From positions 24,623,201 through 24,687,200 of the forward strand of contig JAVTVX010000004.1 in assembly GCA_033439265.1 (NCBI GenBank): a stretch of 64,000 bases of DNA, written 5' to 3'. This document shows positions 24,907-35,339 of the stretch, piece by piece (position 1 is the first letter of the stretch; every line of letters starts with the position of its first letter). The position numbers and the translations under genes were made by a program. The notes under the pieces are model-generated. The model saw only the letters and a list, made by a program, of their open reading frames with translations. It was not told where the DNA came from and did no database searches. This DNA comes from Dillenia suffruticosa. Taxonomy: Eukaryota; Streptophyta; Magnoliopsida; Dilleniales; Dilleniaceae.

Positions 24907-25796
24907 CTGGAAAACCAGGGTTTTAGAAAATAAGCATCAAGCATGCACTCAAGAGAGCTGTTAATGCACGTTCAGCATGCACATGGTTTTGGATATTAAT
25001 GCAGCAACAAGAGACAGGCCGAAAGGGCTCAAATAAATTAAATAAAAAGCAGCTCTATCTTTTTCCATCTAACAAATATAAATAGAAAAAAGATGGTCTG
25101 TTAGACCAAGGGCCTTAGGTCCAGTGGTATCAAAGCTCTTCTCTTGACCTAAGGTCTCGAGTTTGAGCCCCTATGGTCCAGTGTTAGACCAAGGGCCTTA
25201 TGGTCTGTTAGGACAATAAATTTTCTTAAAACCTGAGATAACCGTTGAAAACACAGCTTGCAATATCTCTATCAAATTAGAGGCTTTCAAAGTTGGATTT
25301 GGCGAAAGGTTTGCATGATATGTCTAGGGCAATCAAGAGTGTATAGCATGATATTGGAGAAGAAAAAAGGAATATAAGCAGCACATCAACCTCCAGTGCA
25401 TCAGCCTAAAAACCAATGCTGACAGGATAGAGATAAAATTCTCAGTAGTACTGCATTCAAATGATGGCAATGTGATGAAAACACAAGTCTAAATCTAAAC
25501 ACAATAAACATGGTGACATTTGGAAGGGTTGTACTACCACGGCATATCTAACAAATTATTAGCAAATGATGGCAATGAGAAGGAAGCACAAGGTATTATT
25601 ATCAATTTGCAACGGTTTGGGCAAATAATATTTGATTCAAACTCCAAAATCCTCAAGGAAAGCAGCAGTAACAAGAAAGATGATGAAAATGAAGAAGCCG
25701 CATTGAACTAAGAAAATAGATGAATGAACAGACTAAAAATAGCGTAATGGAATGGACTGGCATGGGTGGGTTCGAGTTCCACTTACTGTTGTCGGA
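24907..25796 (-). other. Putative 5'-UTR intron of the H+-ATPase gene
   Basis: On the minus strand a GTAAGT donor lies at 25791-25796 and a TTTTCCAG acceptor ends at 24907, eight bases before the ATG. An untranslated first exon would then start at 25797 and reach roughly 25900-26000. Introns in the 5' UTR are common in plant H+-ATPase genes. The interval contains a SINE-like tRNA-derived fragment. No transcript evidence is available, so this is inference from splice signals and position. Confidence 0.5.
25099..25200 (+). repeat. tRNA-derived SINE-like fragment flanked by 19-bp direct repeats
   Basis: The segment has an A-box-like TAGGTCCAGTGGT (25116-25128) and a B-box-like GTCTCGAGTTTGAGCCCC (25154-25171) about 35 bp apart, the internal polymerase III promoter layout of plant SINEs. 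An identical 19-bp string, TGTTAGACCAAGGGCCTTA, lies on both sides (25100-25118 and 25182-25200). No cloverleaf can be folded, so it is not a functional tRNA gene. It lies inside the proposed 5'-UTR intron of the proton pump. Confidence 0.45.
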
Positions 25797-25924
25797 AGCT
25801 GAAGAAAGTCTCAAAGCCCCCTAGTAATTCAGCAAGAAAGTAGATTAGAAGAGTGCAAGTGGAGATTGCATCAGGCAGTGGCAGCGGCAGTGGCAGTAGT
25901 GGAGGAAAAGGCGCAGAGAGAGAT

Positions 25925-26050
25925 GGATCTATAAAGGAGGAACAACTAGAAGGGAAATGATGATTTGGTAGCTGACCGTTGGTTGGCGGTTCACGACGAA
26001 CTAATCCGAAATCGGCCATATGAATATCTTAATTGTTGACGTGGTGGGAT
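25925..26050 (-). promoter_or_regulatory. Candidate proximal promoter of the H+-ATPase gene
   Basis: A TATA-like tract lies at 25929-25935, reading TTTATAG on the minus strand. About 45 bp further upstream, 25976-25992 reads AACCGCCAACCAACGGT on the minus strand and contains AACCAAC- and CNGTTR-type MYB sites. A W-box core TTGAC lies at 26036-26040, overlapping a GACGTGG motif. Relatives in the PH5/TT13 branch are controlled by MYB-bHLH-WD40 complexes with a WRKY partner, so this arrangement is suggestive. Motifs this short occur by chance, and the TATA orientation is not ideal. Confidence 0.35.
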
Positions 26051-26327
26051 GGGAGAGCAAACGGAGAAGAAAAAGTCGTTGCCCAACAATCCTTCCTAAC
26101 CTGACTTTCAAACCTAACGTTCCTCTCCCCAGTCCCCAGCCTCAACCCTCGAAGCCTCAATCAATTATAATACGCAACTCCGATCTTTCCAACGAGACTC
26201 GGATAATTAAAATAATAAATAAAAATTGCATTGCTATTTTGGATGCTTTGTACGGAAATGACACTAATTTTATAAAAATTTTTTAAAATAATACAGTTTA
26301 AAAAATATTTATAAAACTAACCCACCT

Positions 26328-26561
26328 ATGTCGTGATTTCAAGTCACGACATGCACTGTTCATACATGTCGTGACTTCAAGTCACGACATATGTTTAAAA
26401 CGTGGTATGTCGTGACTTGAAGTCACGACATAGGTCATGTCGTGACTTGAAGTCACGACATAGGTCATGTCGAGACTTGAAGTCACGACATAGGTCATGT
26501 CGAGACTTGAAGTCACGACATGATTATTCTAATGCCATGTCGTGTGTTGAACTCACGACAT
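26328..26561. repeat. Cluster of seven 25-bp palindromes (copy A)
   Basis: Copies start at 26328, 26366, 26407, 26437, 26467, 26497 and 26537. Each is arm ATGTCGTGACTT or a close variant, one central base, and the reverse-complement arm. The four from 26407 to 26521 are spaced exactly 30 bp apart with a 5-bp AGGTC linker, giving a tandem array. The copy at 26537 is of the AACTC arm type. Confidence 0.95.
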
Positions 26562-26787
26562 GTTTCTGCCTACTGCCCAAAATCAATTTTCATATTATAT
26601 GCTGTCTAAATTTACAATCAATCAATTATAATACGCAACTCCGATCTTTCCAACAAGACTCGGATAATTAAAATAATAAATAGAAATTACACTGCTATTT
26701 TGGGAGCTTTGTATGGAAATGACACTAATTTTATAAAAAAAATTTAAACAACACCGTTTAAAAAATATTTATAAAACTAACCCACTT

Positions 26788-26924
26788 ATATCGTGATTTC
26801 AAGTCACGACATGCACTGTTCATTCATATCGTGACTTGAAGTCACGACATATGTTCAAAACGTGGTATGTCATGACTTGAAATTATGACATAGGCCATTA
26901 TGTCGTGAGTTAAACTCACGACAT
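26788..26924. repeat. Cluster of four 25-bp palindromes (copy B)
   Basis: Copies start at 26788, 26826, 26867 and 26900. The first three are decayed versions with ATATCG or ATGTCATG starts. The last is a perfect palindrome with arms ATGTCGTGAGTT and AACTCACGACAT around a central A. Confidence 0.93.
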
Positions 26925-26985
26925 ACTTCTGCCTACCGTCCAAAATCAATTTTCATATTATATGCTGTCCAAATTTACAACACAA

Positions 26986-27279
26986 AACAAACACTACAAT
27001 ACAAGACAAATACCACAAACTCCGATAGTGACCAAATTAACCATTCTGCTATTCAAATTTATAACGTAACACAAATACCACAAACTCCAATAGTGGCCAA
27101 ATCAACCATTTATCGACCTCATAACCATATTTCATATACAATACTCTCCAAATATCATAACTGATCAGCAACAAATCCCAAAAACTAAAAAGTACTAAAT
27201 AAAGTACAATGAAAAAAATAAAAAAATAAAATTAATTTTATTAATTTTAATAGAAGTTACAAATTACAAAAAAAAAAAA
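26986..27279. other. A+T-rich 3' flank of the PMD relic
   Basis: Contains a short tandem duplication around CAAATACCACAAACTCC (27007 and 27071) and the presumed 3' UTR of the PMD gene. No coding frame. Confidence 0.45.
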
Positions 27280-29234
27280 TCAATGTCGTCGTCTTCTTCT
27301 AGTATACTGTCTAAGACCTAAAATTACTCTACTACCTATAAAATCATTACGAGATACTAATCTCATATAATCTATCTGTATGATCTGGGAGGGGCCTACA
27401 TCCTGCTGATGGGGATCAGAGAAAACAGACGGGGACACATGATACACCAGTGGTGCATCATCTCTCACACCCTGTGTCAGTCCCTCATCCATAAAGCTAT
27501 CGGGACGAACTCCCCTATGAGGAGCCCCCGGAGTGAAAACCTGAGAGAAGTCATCAAACACAGGCGTGTAGAAATCTGAAAACTCATCGAACGTAGTAGA
27601 AAGTCCTGCGAAATTCTCGGATTGCTGTGACGGTGGCGGTGACGCATGTTCGAACGAGCGTCGAGGTCTCGTACGCTGTCCTCTCCCTCGTCGTCGTCCA
27701 CGTGCTCGGCTTGCATCACCACCGTCTGCACAATCTATCTCGGGGCGATCATTGAAAAGACGTGTCATATCATCTGCCAGAACCGAGATGGCCGACTCAG
27801 CAAGGCCATGAACGTCAGCACCAGGATTGTCTCGTATCTCGTGCAAAGTGTCCCACTACAAACAATAATGTGAAAAATAATTAAAACAATAAATTAAAAT
27901 TTTTGATTGAGAATGAAAAGAAGGTAGTAGAGAAAAACTTACCACTTAAGTCAAAGAAGCTCCCCGACGACCGACAAATCTGCAGGAGATGGAGCGAAAC
28001 TAGACTGAATAGTCAGGATCGAGCGCAGGTCCGAAGGAGGTATTTAGCGGAACTAGATGGTCGTGTCGGTGATTCCAAAGATCAATGTACACTGCATGTG
28101 CTGCCGACCAATCAACCTCTAGAGTACCCCGCGTGCTCGTATCGTGGAGTCTGTCTTCGGTGTCACACTCACCCGGAACGTATTGCAAGCCTCCAAACTG
28201 TCGTAACACCCTATCTGGGAAGTGCCACTCCACGATACTAAAACAAATTAAAGGGACCCGTGCGTACCAAAGATCCTTCCCCCTGTGACAGTAGTCGGGG
28301 AGGGATGACAATACATCATCCGAATACGGGATCCAAATGACCTAATCAACCGTCTGCCTATCGAGTGCCTCCCTATAAACGGAAACTACGTGTGTAGGGA
28401 ATATAGTGACATCAAACTGAGTGTGCCACCGCAAACCGAGTGGTCCATCCCCATTTACGTACAAACCTCGTCGAATAGGAGCCATATACGAAAATCGCTC
28501 CCACCCCCAAATCAGTAACAAAACTAGCCCCCCCAAATCTCACGTGCATGTGCATGCGTAGTTATACAAAACTGTCTGTATAGATATACCAAACACGCAG
28601 ATCCCCGACTAAATCTACCTGACAACTTTAAATCCTCTAAAAATAACCTAAACTGTAAATATACAAAAGTTCCTGTTTTATCAGAAAACAGGATACCCCC
28701 TATCAAAAGTAAAATATAAGCCCGTGTCTACCGTAAAATTGTTATATCATCAACACCGGCGGCCAAATTACTAAAAACCTCAGACAACCACGGCATGCTC
28801 AAAGTGTAACCTCTAACGGCAGACTGTGGTGGCCTAACACCTAAAAGTCTCTTGTATACATCATCTCATGCCACTGCCGTCATCCTAGAAACGAGGGGAT
28901 GGCCATCCACAGGTAACCCTAACAAAACCTCAATATCCTGAAGGGTAATAGTGATCTCACCATGGGGAAGGTGAAAATTATGCGTCTCAGGCTCCATCGC
29001 TCGACCAGAGCAGTGATAAAATGCCAATCAAACTGAATGAAGCGAAGTCGAGCAATGCCGCTCCAAAAGAGGAAAGGCTCTCTCGTCGATGTGACGGTGG
29101 TCCCAATGGCATAACACGGCCTCGCGTCGACGGCAAGTGAGCGTAACCGTCATGCTGACTCCCTCCCAAAGGTGAGAAGAACGGTGTCATCGCTGTAACC
29201 AGAGCACACTCGGATCAGAACGACTTGGATCCAT
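27280..29234 (-). pseudogene. Plant mobile domain (PMD) protein relic, MAIN-like
   Basis: Related to MAIN/MAIL1 and the so-called protein phosphatase 7 long-form homologues. Exon 1 (27943-29234) starts MDPSRSDPSVLWLQ and carries the conserved [86 protein letters not shown] and RVPLICFSIVEWHFPDRVLR blocks. Exon 2 (27280-27855) after a GT-AG intron gives a low-complexity C-terminus ending in a run of Arg. There are at least three in-frame stops and two frameshifts within the domain, so it is a pseudogene. It lies downstream of the transposase in the same orientation. Confidence 0.88.
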
Positions 29235-29491
29235 CTGCAAAATAGAGAAAGAAAAAATAACATATTAGATTACAAATACGTAATGTTAAAAATAAATTAC
29301 ATTTCAAATGCTCAATTAATTTAGATTACAAGTAATCATTTAAATAAATAGAAATACACATTTATAAACATGAATGTCATAACACATTACAACTGAAAAT
29401 ACCAAAAGTCAAATTTACGAAAAACAAATACATGATATCCGTTATAATAAGAAATACATAATTTTTAACTAAAACACAAAAACTATCTATA

Positions 29492-32400
29492 TCAACACGA
29501 TATGGTTGGGCAATTTTTTCGGTTGTGACCCTGTCTCCCACAAATACCACATTTCATTTGTGTCGTGCTTCTTCTCCGATTATGACCCTTGACACTACAA
29601 CTGCCGCACGATACCTGCGAAGATGATTCTCGGATATCCATCTCGTTATGATATCGAGATGACTTTGGTCTCCCTTTCTCACGTCTTAGTGATACGTCCG
29701 GAATGATAGTTGGGTACGATCCAATTGGCCATCCAGATCTATCTCCTACCGGTGAAAAATATAACTCGTACACTTTAAGTTGATGTTGCCACGTGTACCG
29801 TTTTCCGACAATCATATGAACATCCATCATGGTCCGTGATAGTGCAGCGATTGCATGCGAGCAAGGTATTCTATACATTTGTCATTTCCCACATGTGCAA
29901 TGTTCATTGTTGACGTCGACGATCTATTTATTTCTTCCCTTGTGGTCATATCGTGTTTATCTATAACCTGTTTCTATCTCGAAAATCTCATTCTCCCTAC
30001 TAAAAGAGACAATTGTATGAAGATCAGCGGTGTTCATCCACCCTCCTAACATGGCATTTGCATACTTCGTATACCGCTCTCCTCTTGCCATCCCCACTTT
30101 CGCCTCAGCGATTCTACCTTCAAAATAATTCATCGTATTATAAAATGTCTTGGTGTGTCGTTAAACAACCAAATATAAAATATCTATTTCCAACAATACG
30201 AATATAGCGCGAGTAGAGTCGTATCCACAGAGAACAGCATGTCTATTTTTTTTAATAAAGATGAAAATAAAAATATAGGGGGGATTTTGATGAAATAATC
30301 TAAAATAATTAAACAAACAAATCAATGAAAATTAACTAAAATAAAATGACTAGATAATACCAATTAAAGAAAAGGATGTCAATTAAGGTAAAATTTCGCG
30401 AAATGAGTTATTTCCATCTTGATATGTTTGATTGATTATCGATACAAAAATTATTTGATATTATGCGAATAAATTGGTTATAGCCGCTAAGTACCACGAA
30501 ACGACCAATCTCTCCTTACTTTTTCGGTAATCAAGATACCATCGTTAATTACTTTTCTAATCGAAAGACAACCCAAGAGACCCTCATTAGATTTAATATT
30601 CCGACAGCATTACGATATAGAGAGACCCAATTCTAATCAGTAAATTTCAATCTGAATTTATTTAAATTAGATTATCTAATCTCTTGATATAAATCCTACC
30701 GCTTCGAGACCATAAAATTATGTCAATTACCACTCCATTAAAAACACACAAAGCTTACTGTTTTTAAATGGTTGTAGATTATTCCAGAGTTATTAAATAT
30801 AGGCATCTATTTAATAATCTCAAAACAATCATAAACACTAAGTATAGAAATTAAATAAATACCCATAAATATCAAGCAAATAAGATCATTTAGATCTCAC
30901 AATTATCATTTATCAAGATTTCAATAATTTTTTAACTAAAAAAATCAATTAAAAACAAAGCATGAAAAAGAAAACTCACTAAAATACTTTATTGATGTGG
31001 AAGAAAAATGAAATTATAAGAAGCATGTCCATTCCCCGTTGTAGCTTTGTTTCCCCTAATATGTGCCTCATTTTTTATTCCAAAAGCAAGGAAGAAAACT
31101 CCTTGAAACTGCCGGCTGCAGCCCTTTTGGGGCTACACACCCAAAAGTGCCTCCAAAAAGTATGAAACACTCATATATATATAGTAGTAGTAAACCCTCA
31201 AATTTCTTCCTTATTCAAATTGATTTTTAAGAAAGAATAAATTTCCCTAAAATATAATATTCTAGAAATTTAAAATAAAAGAAAAATTTCTAAAAATCTG
31301 AGATTTACATTTTTAAAAATTCATTTTCCTAAATATTAGGAATTGAATAAAAATTTTCAATATCTCCAATTCCATCCGAACTTCCTCTTGAATATGCAAT
31401 TGGGAAAGGAAATTTTACTGCAATAAACCTTCAAAACCTCTCGCTTGTTTCTTGAAATCCACGTGCCAACATGCTAATGAAAGAGTATTGCTGTCCAATT
31501 TTTCATACTTTACAAAATTACTCCAATTTAACTTCTTTTTCTTCATTTTCCATAATAAATCTCCTCCTAAATCAAATGTCACAAAATATAAATATTAGTA
31601 TAATATTTATTCAAAAATAATATAAAATCAATCGCAAATATTACACTTATTTAAACCCTATCATGTCTTCATTACCAAAGCAGCAACGGGGAGATTTCTT
31701 GCACCTTTTAGCACGATATTATAACTTTCACTGATATTGGTCGTCATATTGCCATAACGAAAGCTACCATCGTGAGAGAGAGTCCACTGTTCAGGGCTAA
31801 TGTTCACGAAGTAATCGGGGGCATCAATTTTTATCTTCTTCATTCTCGTCATATATAGATCAAATTTCTTGCGTTGTGATTGTAATGCAGCAATTACGGG
31901 GACTCTCTTACAAGCCTGACTTTTATGATGTGTGTGAAAGTTACTAGCGACATGTCTCATGCAAAAACGCCAAACGACATGCGGAGGCGACCATCCAAAC
32001 TCTGGACGAACAACAGTAGCTTTTATCCCTTCATGTCGATCTGAAATCAAGCATATTGGTCCCTCCCTATCTAACACAACATAGTCTCGCACACACTTTA
32101 AAAATCATGACCACGACAACCCAGCATTGACACATGTATGCGGTCCCTCCACAACAGTTATCATAAAGGCATCAAGTAGTCTTATTTTACGTGCATACAA
32201 CCTCCACCCACAACTTTCGTCCCTTTAAGTATATACCGCTGTTCAAAGTGTAGGGGTTGATCTCTTAACACGAAATTGATAGTGATTCTCCACATGATGC
32301 ATTTTTACAAAATGTATAAGTTCATCTTTCGACTCAAAACTCATACATTTCTTTACTTCATTGTTAAAACTCCCACTATCGATTGTCAATCGACAATCTT

Positions 32401-33090
32401 CCTCAAAAGTGACATAACCATCTCCTCCCGGTGCAATTCGCATGAAAGGAATTGACTCATCAACTCCGCTATAGAGATATCTCCTACCACCATGAATGGG
32501 TGCAGGCTGTGAAGATGACCCCAATATCGTCTGGTTTCCATAATTACGACCACTAGTACGACCAGCTTCTCTACCATCTTCTTCTTCATCATCATCCTCT
32601 TCTTCGGCATCTTGCTCCGCCTCCTCTTCGACCAATTCTTCTTCATCCACATCATTATCCATGTCTACTATTGCAACATCCACTCGAGATTCGATATGTG
32701 GATATTCTTCATCATAATCGCAATCTTGTTGTATAGGGACAAACGTCCGACCATTGTATATCTTTATATACAACTCATGACTTGTATCCACTCCCATAGC
32801 CACCGCAAACTCCATCAAGTTCAGAATGTCATCATCATCATTGATCGGTACCAATACGTACCTTACATTCCCTCTTGCATGTGTGACATAGGATAACGAA
32901 GAAATATCTCTATGTGTTGTCTTGTCAAATTGATTCCAAATCCCTTACAGACCATGGTTACCAACTCATTAAAAAATATATCTTTTTTCACCCGAATCAA
33001 CTTCGAAAGTTCACGGTCATAGCCCACTCTATTCTGACCCTTAACAATTTCACAATTTGTGTAACATAACAATTTCACCATATCCACCAT
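29492..33090 (-). pseudogene. MURA transposase relic of the Mutator-like element
   Basis: Would encode a DDE transposase. In minus-strand order: N-terminal domain (32863-33090), a frameshift, an acidic linker rich in Asp/Glu followed by a zinc-finger-like domain with KRSTPTL..DESCGWRLYARK..HTC (32100-32854), the second half of the MULE domain with CLISDRHEGIKATV and RFCMRHVASNF (31661-32092), an inserted 1.5-kb element, then TFYNTMNYFEGRIAEAKVGM, a SWIM zinc finger (CTC...IPCSHAIAA) and a C-terminal CCHC knuckle CGICGRQGHNRKNC (29492-30145). The segment between the zinc-finger-like region and LISDRH is missing, including the first catalytic Asp. Stops and frameshifts are also present. It is not functional. 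Confidence 0.9.
30151..31663. mobile_element. 1.5-kb solo-LTR-like insertion in the MURA relic
   Basis: The insertion starts TG and ends CA, and is flanked by a perfect 5-bp duplication TGTCT (30146-30150 and 31664-31668). Removing it rejoins the MURA frame from ALVMKT to FYNTMNYFEG. The A+T-rich sequence has no coding frame, which fits a solo LTR or a small non-autonomous LTR element. Orientation cannot be set because TG...CA is symmetric. Confidence 0.8.
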
Positions 33091-33812
33091 TTCTATTTAA
33101 AATCAAAAAATATTTTATTAATATACATTTCAAAAAAACAATTTCAGAAAATACAAGTATCTTTCCTACGAATCGTATCATAAACAAAATTTAACTATAA
33201 ATAATAAATTTAACTATAAGTAATAAATTTAATATAATTTTCATTTAAAACCCTATAATTAAATTTACAACAAAACAACAAACAATAAACAAAATTTATC
33301 AAAAAATATTCTAATTTTATTTAACTACAATTAATAAATAAAACTAATTTTACTTTTAATACATTTATCAAAAAAACCCTAAAACCTAATTTTATCCAAA
33401 ATTAAAAAAACCTTAATCCCTAATTTGTCATTCATTTCCAACAAAAACCTAAACCCTAAAACATTAATATCTAATTACATCTTTCCAAAATATAGTTAAA
33501 TCAACAAATAACATATCAATTGAATAATGTACATTAAAATTTAATCAATTTAAACATATAAAATTTTAAATTTCAAGGAGTACAAATAACAATTTACCTT
33601 CGTCAAATTTCGCGTGTGAAATTTTCAAAAGCAGTGGATCGCGGTCAATTCATTTCCCTCAGGTTGCAGATGTCCTTGGCTGTTGCAGTTCGTGCGCGCA
33701 GAGGTGGAGAAGGTTTTCGTCTGTGGCGGAGCAGGGAGAAGCAGAATGGGGAAGAAAGAAAGAAAAAAGAGAAAGGAGAAAACAAGAAGGGATCGGGGGT
33801 TTAAGTTCGAGC
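33091..33812. other. Presumed MURA promoter and leader region
   Basis: A+T-rich to about 33600, then a more G+C-rich purine tract (33690-33790) rich in GGAGAAGG-type repeats. It lies between the transposase relic and the right-end palindrome, where the promoter of the Mutator-like gene is expected. No motif stands out. Confidence 0.3.
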
Positions 33813-33837
33813 ATGTCGTGAGTTAAACTCACGACAT
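33813..33837. repeat. Single 25-bp palindrome at the right end of the Mutator-like element
   Basis: Perfect dyad with arms ATGTCGTGAGTT and AACTCACGACAT. It is identical to the copy at 26900-26924, so the same arm type lies nearest the coding region at both ends of the element. Confidence 0.93.
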
Positions 33838-33901
33838 GATCAACTCAAGACAGGGAGGATTCGATTAAAAAAATTTTAAATTTGTTAAAAATTTCATTTC
33901 T

Positions 33902-34757
33902 TATCGCATAATAGAATTACTTTCATATTAATAAAACGTATCCATCCAAAAATAGGATAACCGAGAGGTCTGACAGTTGAGAGTGAGGATGATCGAGAGA
34001 TTAAGAAATAGCATGCTTCTTGAGTAAGAGAAGGTTGAAAGGCATAAACTATAATGCTCGACCGAGAAAGCACTCAGTTGAGAGGTTGAGATTATGTATG
34101 ATCTAATAGGTTCGGATAGTCCCGATCTTAGGTAACGATCCTTTGGACCATATACTGTCAAGGAGAAAAACCATAGGACCATAGTCAGTTGCAAAACTCT
34201 ATTAATTCAAGTAAAGCGTTTTTGGATTACAACAATAGTCAAAACAAAGACTAGATCTAGTAATAATTGCCAACTCACGTCAGAGAATGCAACTACCATC
34301 ACACAATAAACAGCCAAATTAGAGAACATTAGAAGATCTCACCAAAATTATAGGTTTTAGGGCAACACTACAAACAAACTTGAGAGTACAACAAACAATC
34401 ATTTAACGTACAAAAATTGAATTTCTATGTACTTAATAAGCCCACAAAATTTCAGCCAAAACAGAAGAAATTCATTGTTCGATTGTTGCAAGAAGACAAC
34501 TCCCAAACTCCCTCTTTTTCTACCTCAACCTCTCGTCGATACTTCCACTCTCTCAATATTTTTTTGCACACCTGGGAACGACATGCCCCCCACAAATTGA
34601 TATCTTATTGATAAACACCCTCCAAAGTGGCCACTCTACCATTACTATTGATTAGGCTCCAAATTTAGTAGGCAAGTCATTAATTTTGGCCCAATAATCA
34701 AACCTAAACAGGGCATTCATGGGAATTATCCTGTTTGTAGATACAAGGTCGAAGATT
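33902..34757. other. Intergenic, nothing recognised
   Basis: No family, inverted repeat or RNA gene was recognised. A minus-strand open stretch at 33928-34194 lacks any known motif. Confidence 0.3.

Positions 34758-34758
<1 letters not shown>

Positions 34759-34849
<91 letters not shown>
34759..34849. repeat. (GA)n microsatellite, about 91 bp
   Basis: Uninterrupted AG repeats, the longest simple repeat in the window. The reverse strand reads as a Ser-Leu repeat frame, which is not a gene. Confidence 0.98.
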
Positions 34850-34850
<1 letters not shown>

Positions 34851-35339
34851 GCAAGGGAGTTGAAAATTTGGGAAAGAGCAAAGAAGTGAGAGAGAGAGTT
34901 GGGTGAGTCTGTCTTCAGTGGTAGAAGAGGAGGCAGAGACTCATATTCCAATCCAAATTCTTCAAATGATTATTATACTGAGACTGCAATTTCAAGCCCT
35001 GGCCATGAAGTGGAAAATTCTAGAAAGAATTTGTACTAATTTTTACCCGCCAGAAGAACATCATAAATATTGGCCCCCTAAATTGTTTTGTTATCGTTCG
35101 GTTTTTACCTCCCAAGTATGTCACCGCTCTTTCTTTGACTTCGCCAAGGGTGAAGACTCTATTCCATTTTCTATCTTCCTCTCTCATTTCTTTCTCAAGT
35201 CAAGAACACCCCTGACTTTTTTAATGACAAATAATGAATGCGTGTAATTTTGATATTCTGGTGAGATATTTTTGTTGAATCGTATAAACGGTGAAACTCG
35301 TTTTTAAGAGTATTTAATCTTGATGTGATTTCTTTGTGC

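Larger units (their letters stand above)
26157..26985. repeat. Tandem duplication at the left end of the Mutator-like element
   Basis: 26157-26617 and 26618-26985 share the order AATCAATTATAATACGCAAC, GATCTTTCCAAC, a palindrome cluster, then AATCAATTTTCATATTATAT and GCTGTC. Copy A has seven palindromes, copy B four. The duplicated unit begins with about 95 bp that appear to lie outside the element, upstream of the proton-pump gene, so host flank was copied with the element's end. Confidence 0.8.
26252..33901 (-). mobile_element. Decayed Mutator-like element with MURA and PMD genes
   Basis: About 7.6 kb that carries a MURA transposase relic and a plant mobile domain gene relic, both on the minus strand, bordered by copies of a 25-bp palindrome. 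The left end (26252-26330) resembles the end of the foldback element at 36318-36678. The proposed ends GGAAATGA... (left) and GAAATGAA... (right, reverse strand) are only loosely similar, and no 9-bp target duplication was found, so the borders are approximate. It contains a nested solo-LTR-like insertion and a tandem duplication at its left end. PMD genes are known to be carried by Mutator-like and other plant elements. Confidence 0.7.

Noticed and set aside
25740-25790. A tRNA-like B box (GGTTCGAGTTCC) as a tRNA gene
   Set aside because: The box has an extra base, no cloverleaf can be drawn, and the segment overlaps the proposed splice donor of the 5'-UTR intron.
26407-26521. Regular 30-bp repeats as a CRISPR array
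   Set aside because: Linkers are only 5 bp and identical, the units are palindromes in a plant mobile element, and no cas gene is possible in this setting.
26402-26671. A frame with repeated RDLKSRHRSC units as a repeat protein
   Set aside because: The repeat is the translation of the 30-bp palindrome array. There is no start context, family or conservation argument for a protein.
34757-34951. Ser-Leu repeat frame on the minus strand
   Set aside because: It is the translation of the (GA)n microsatellite.
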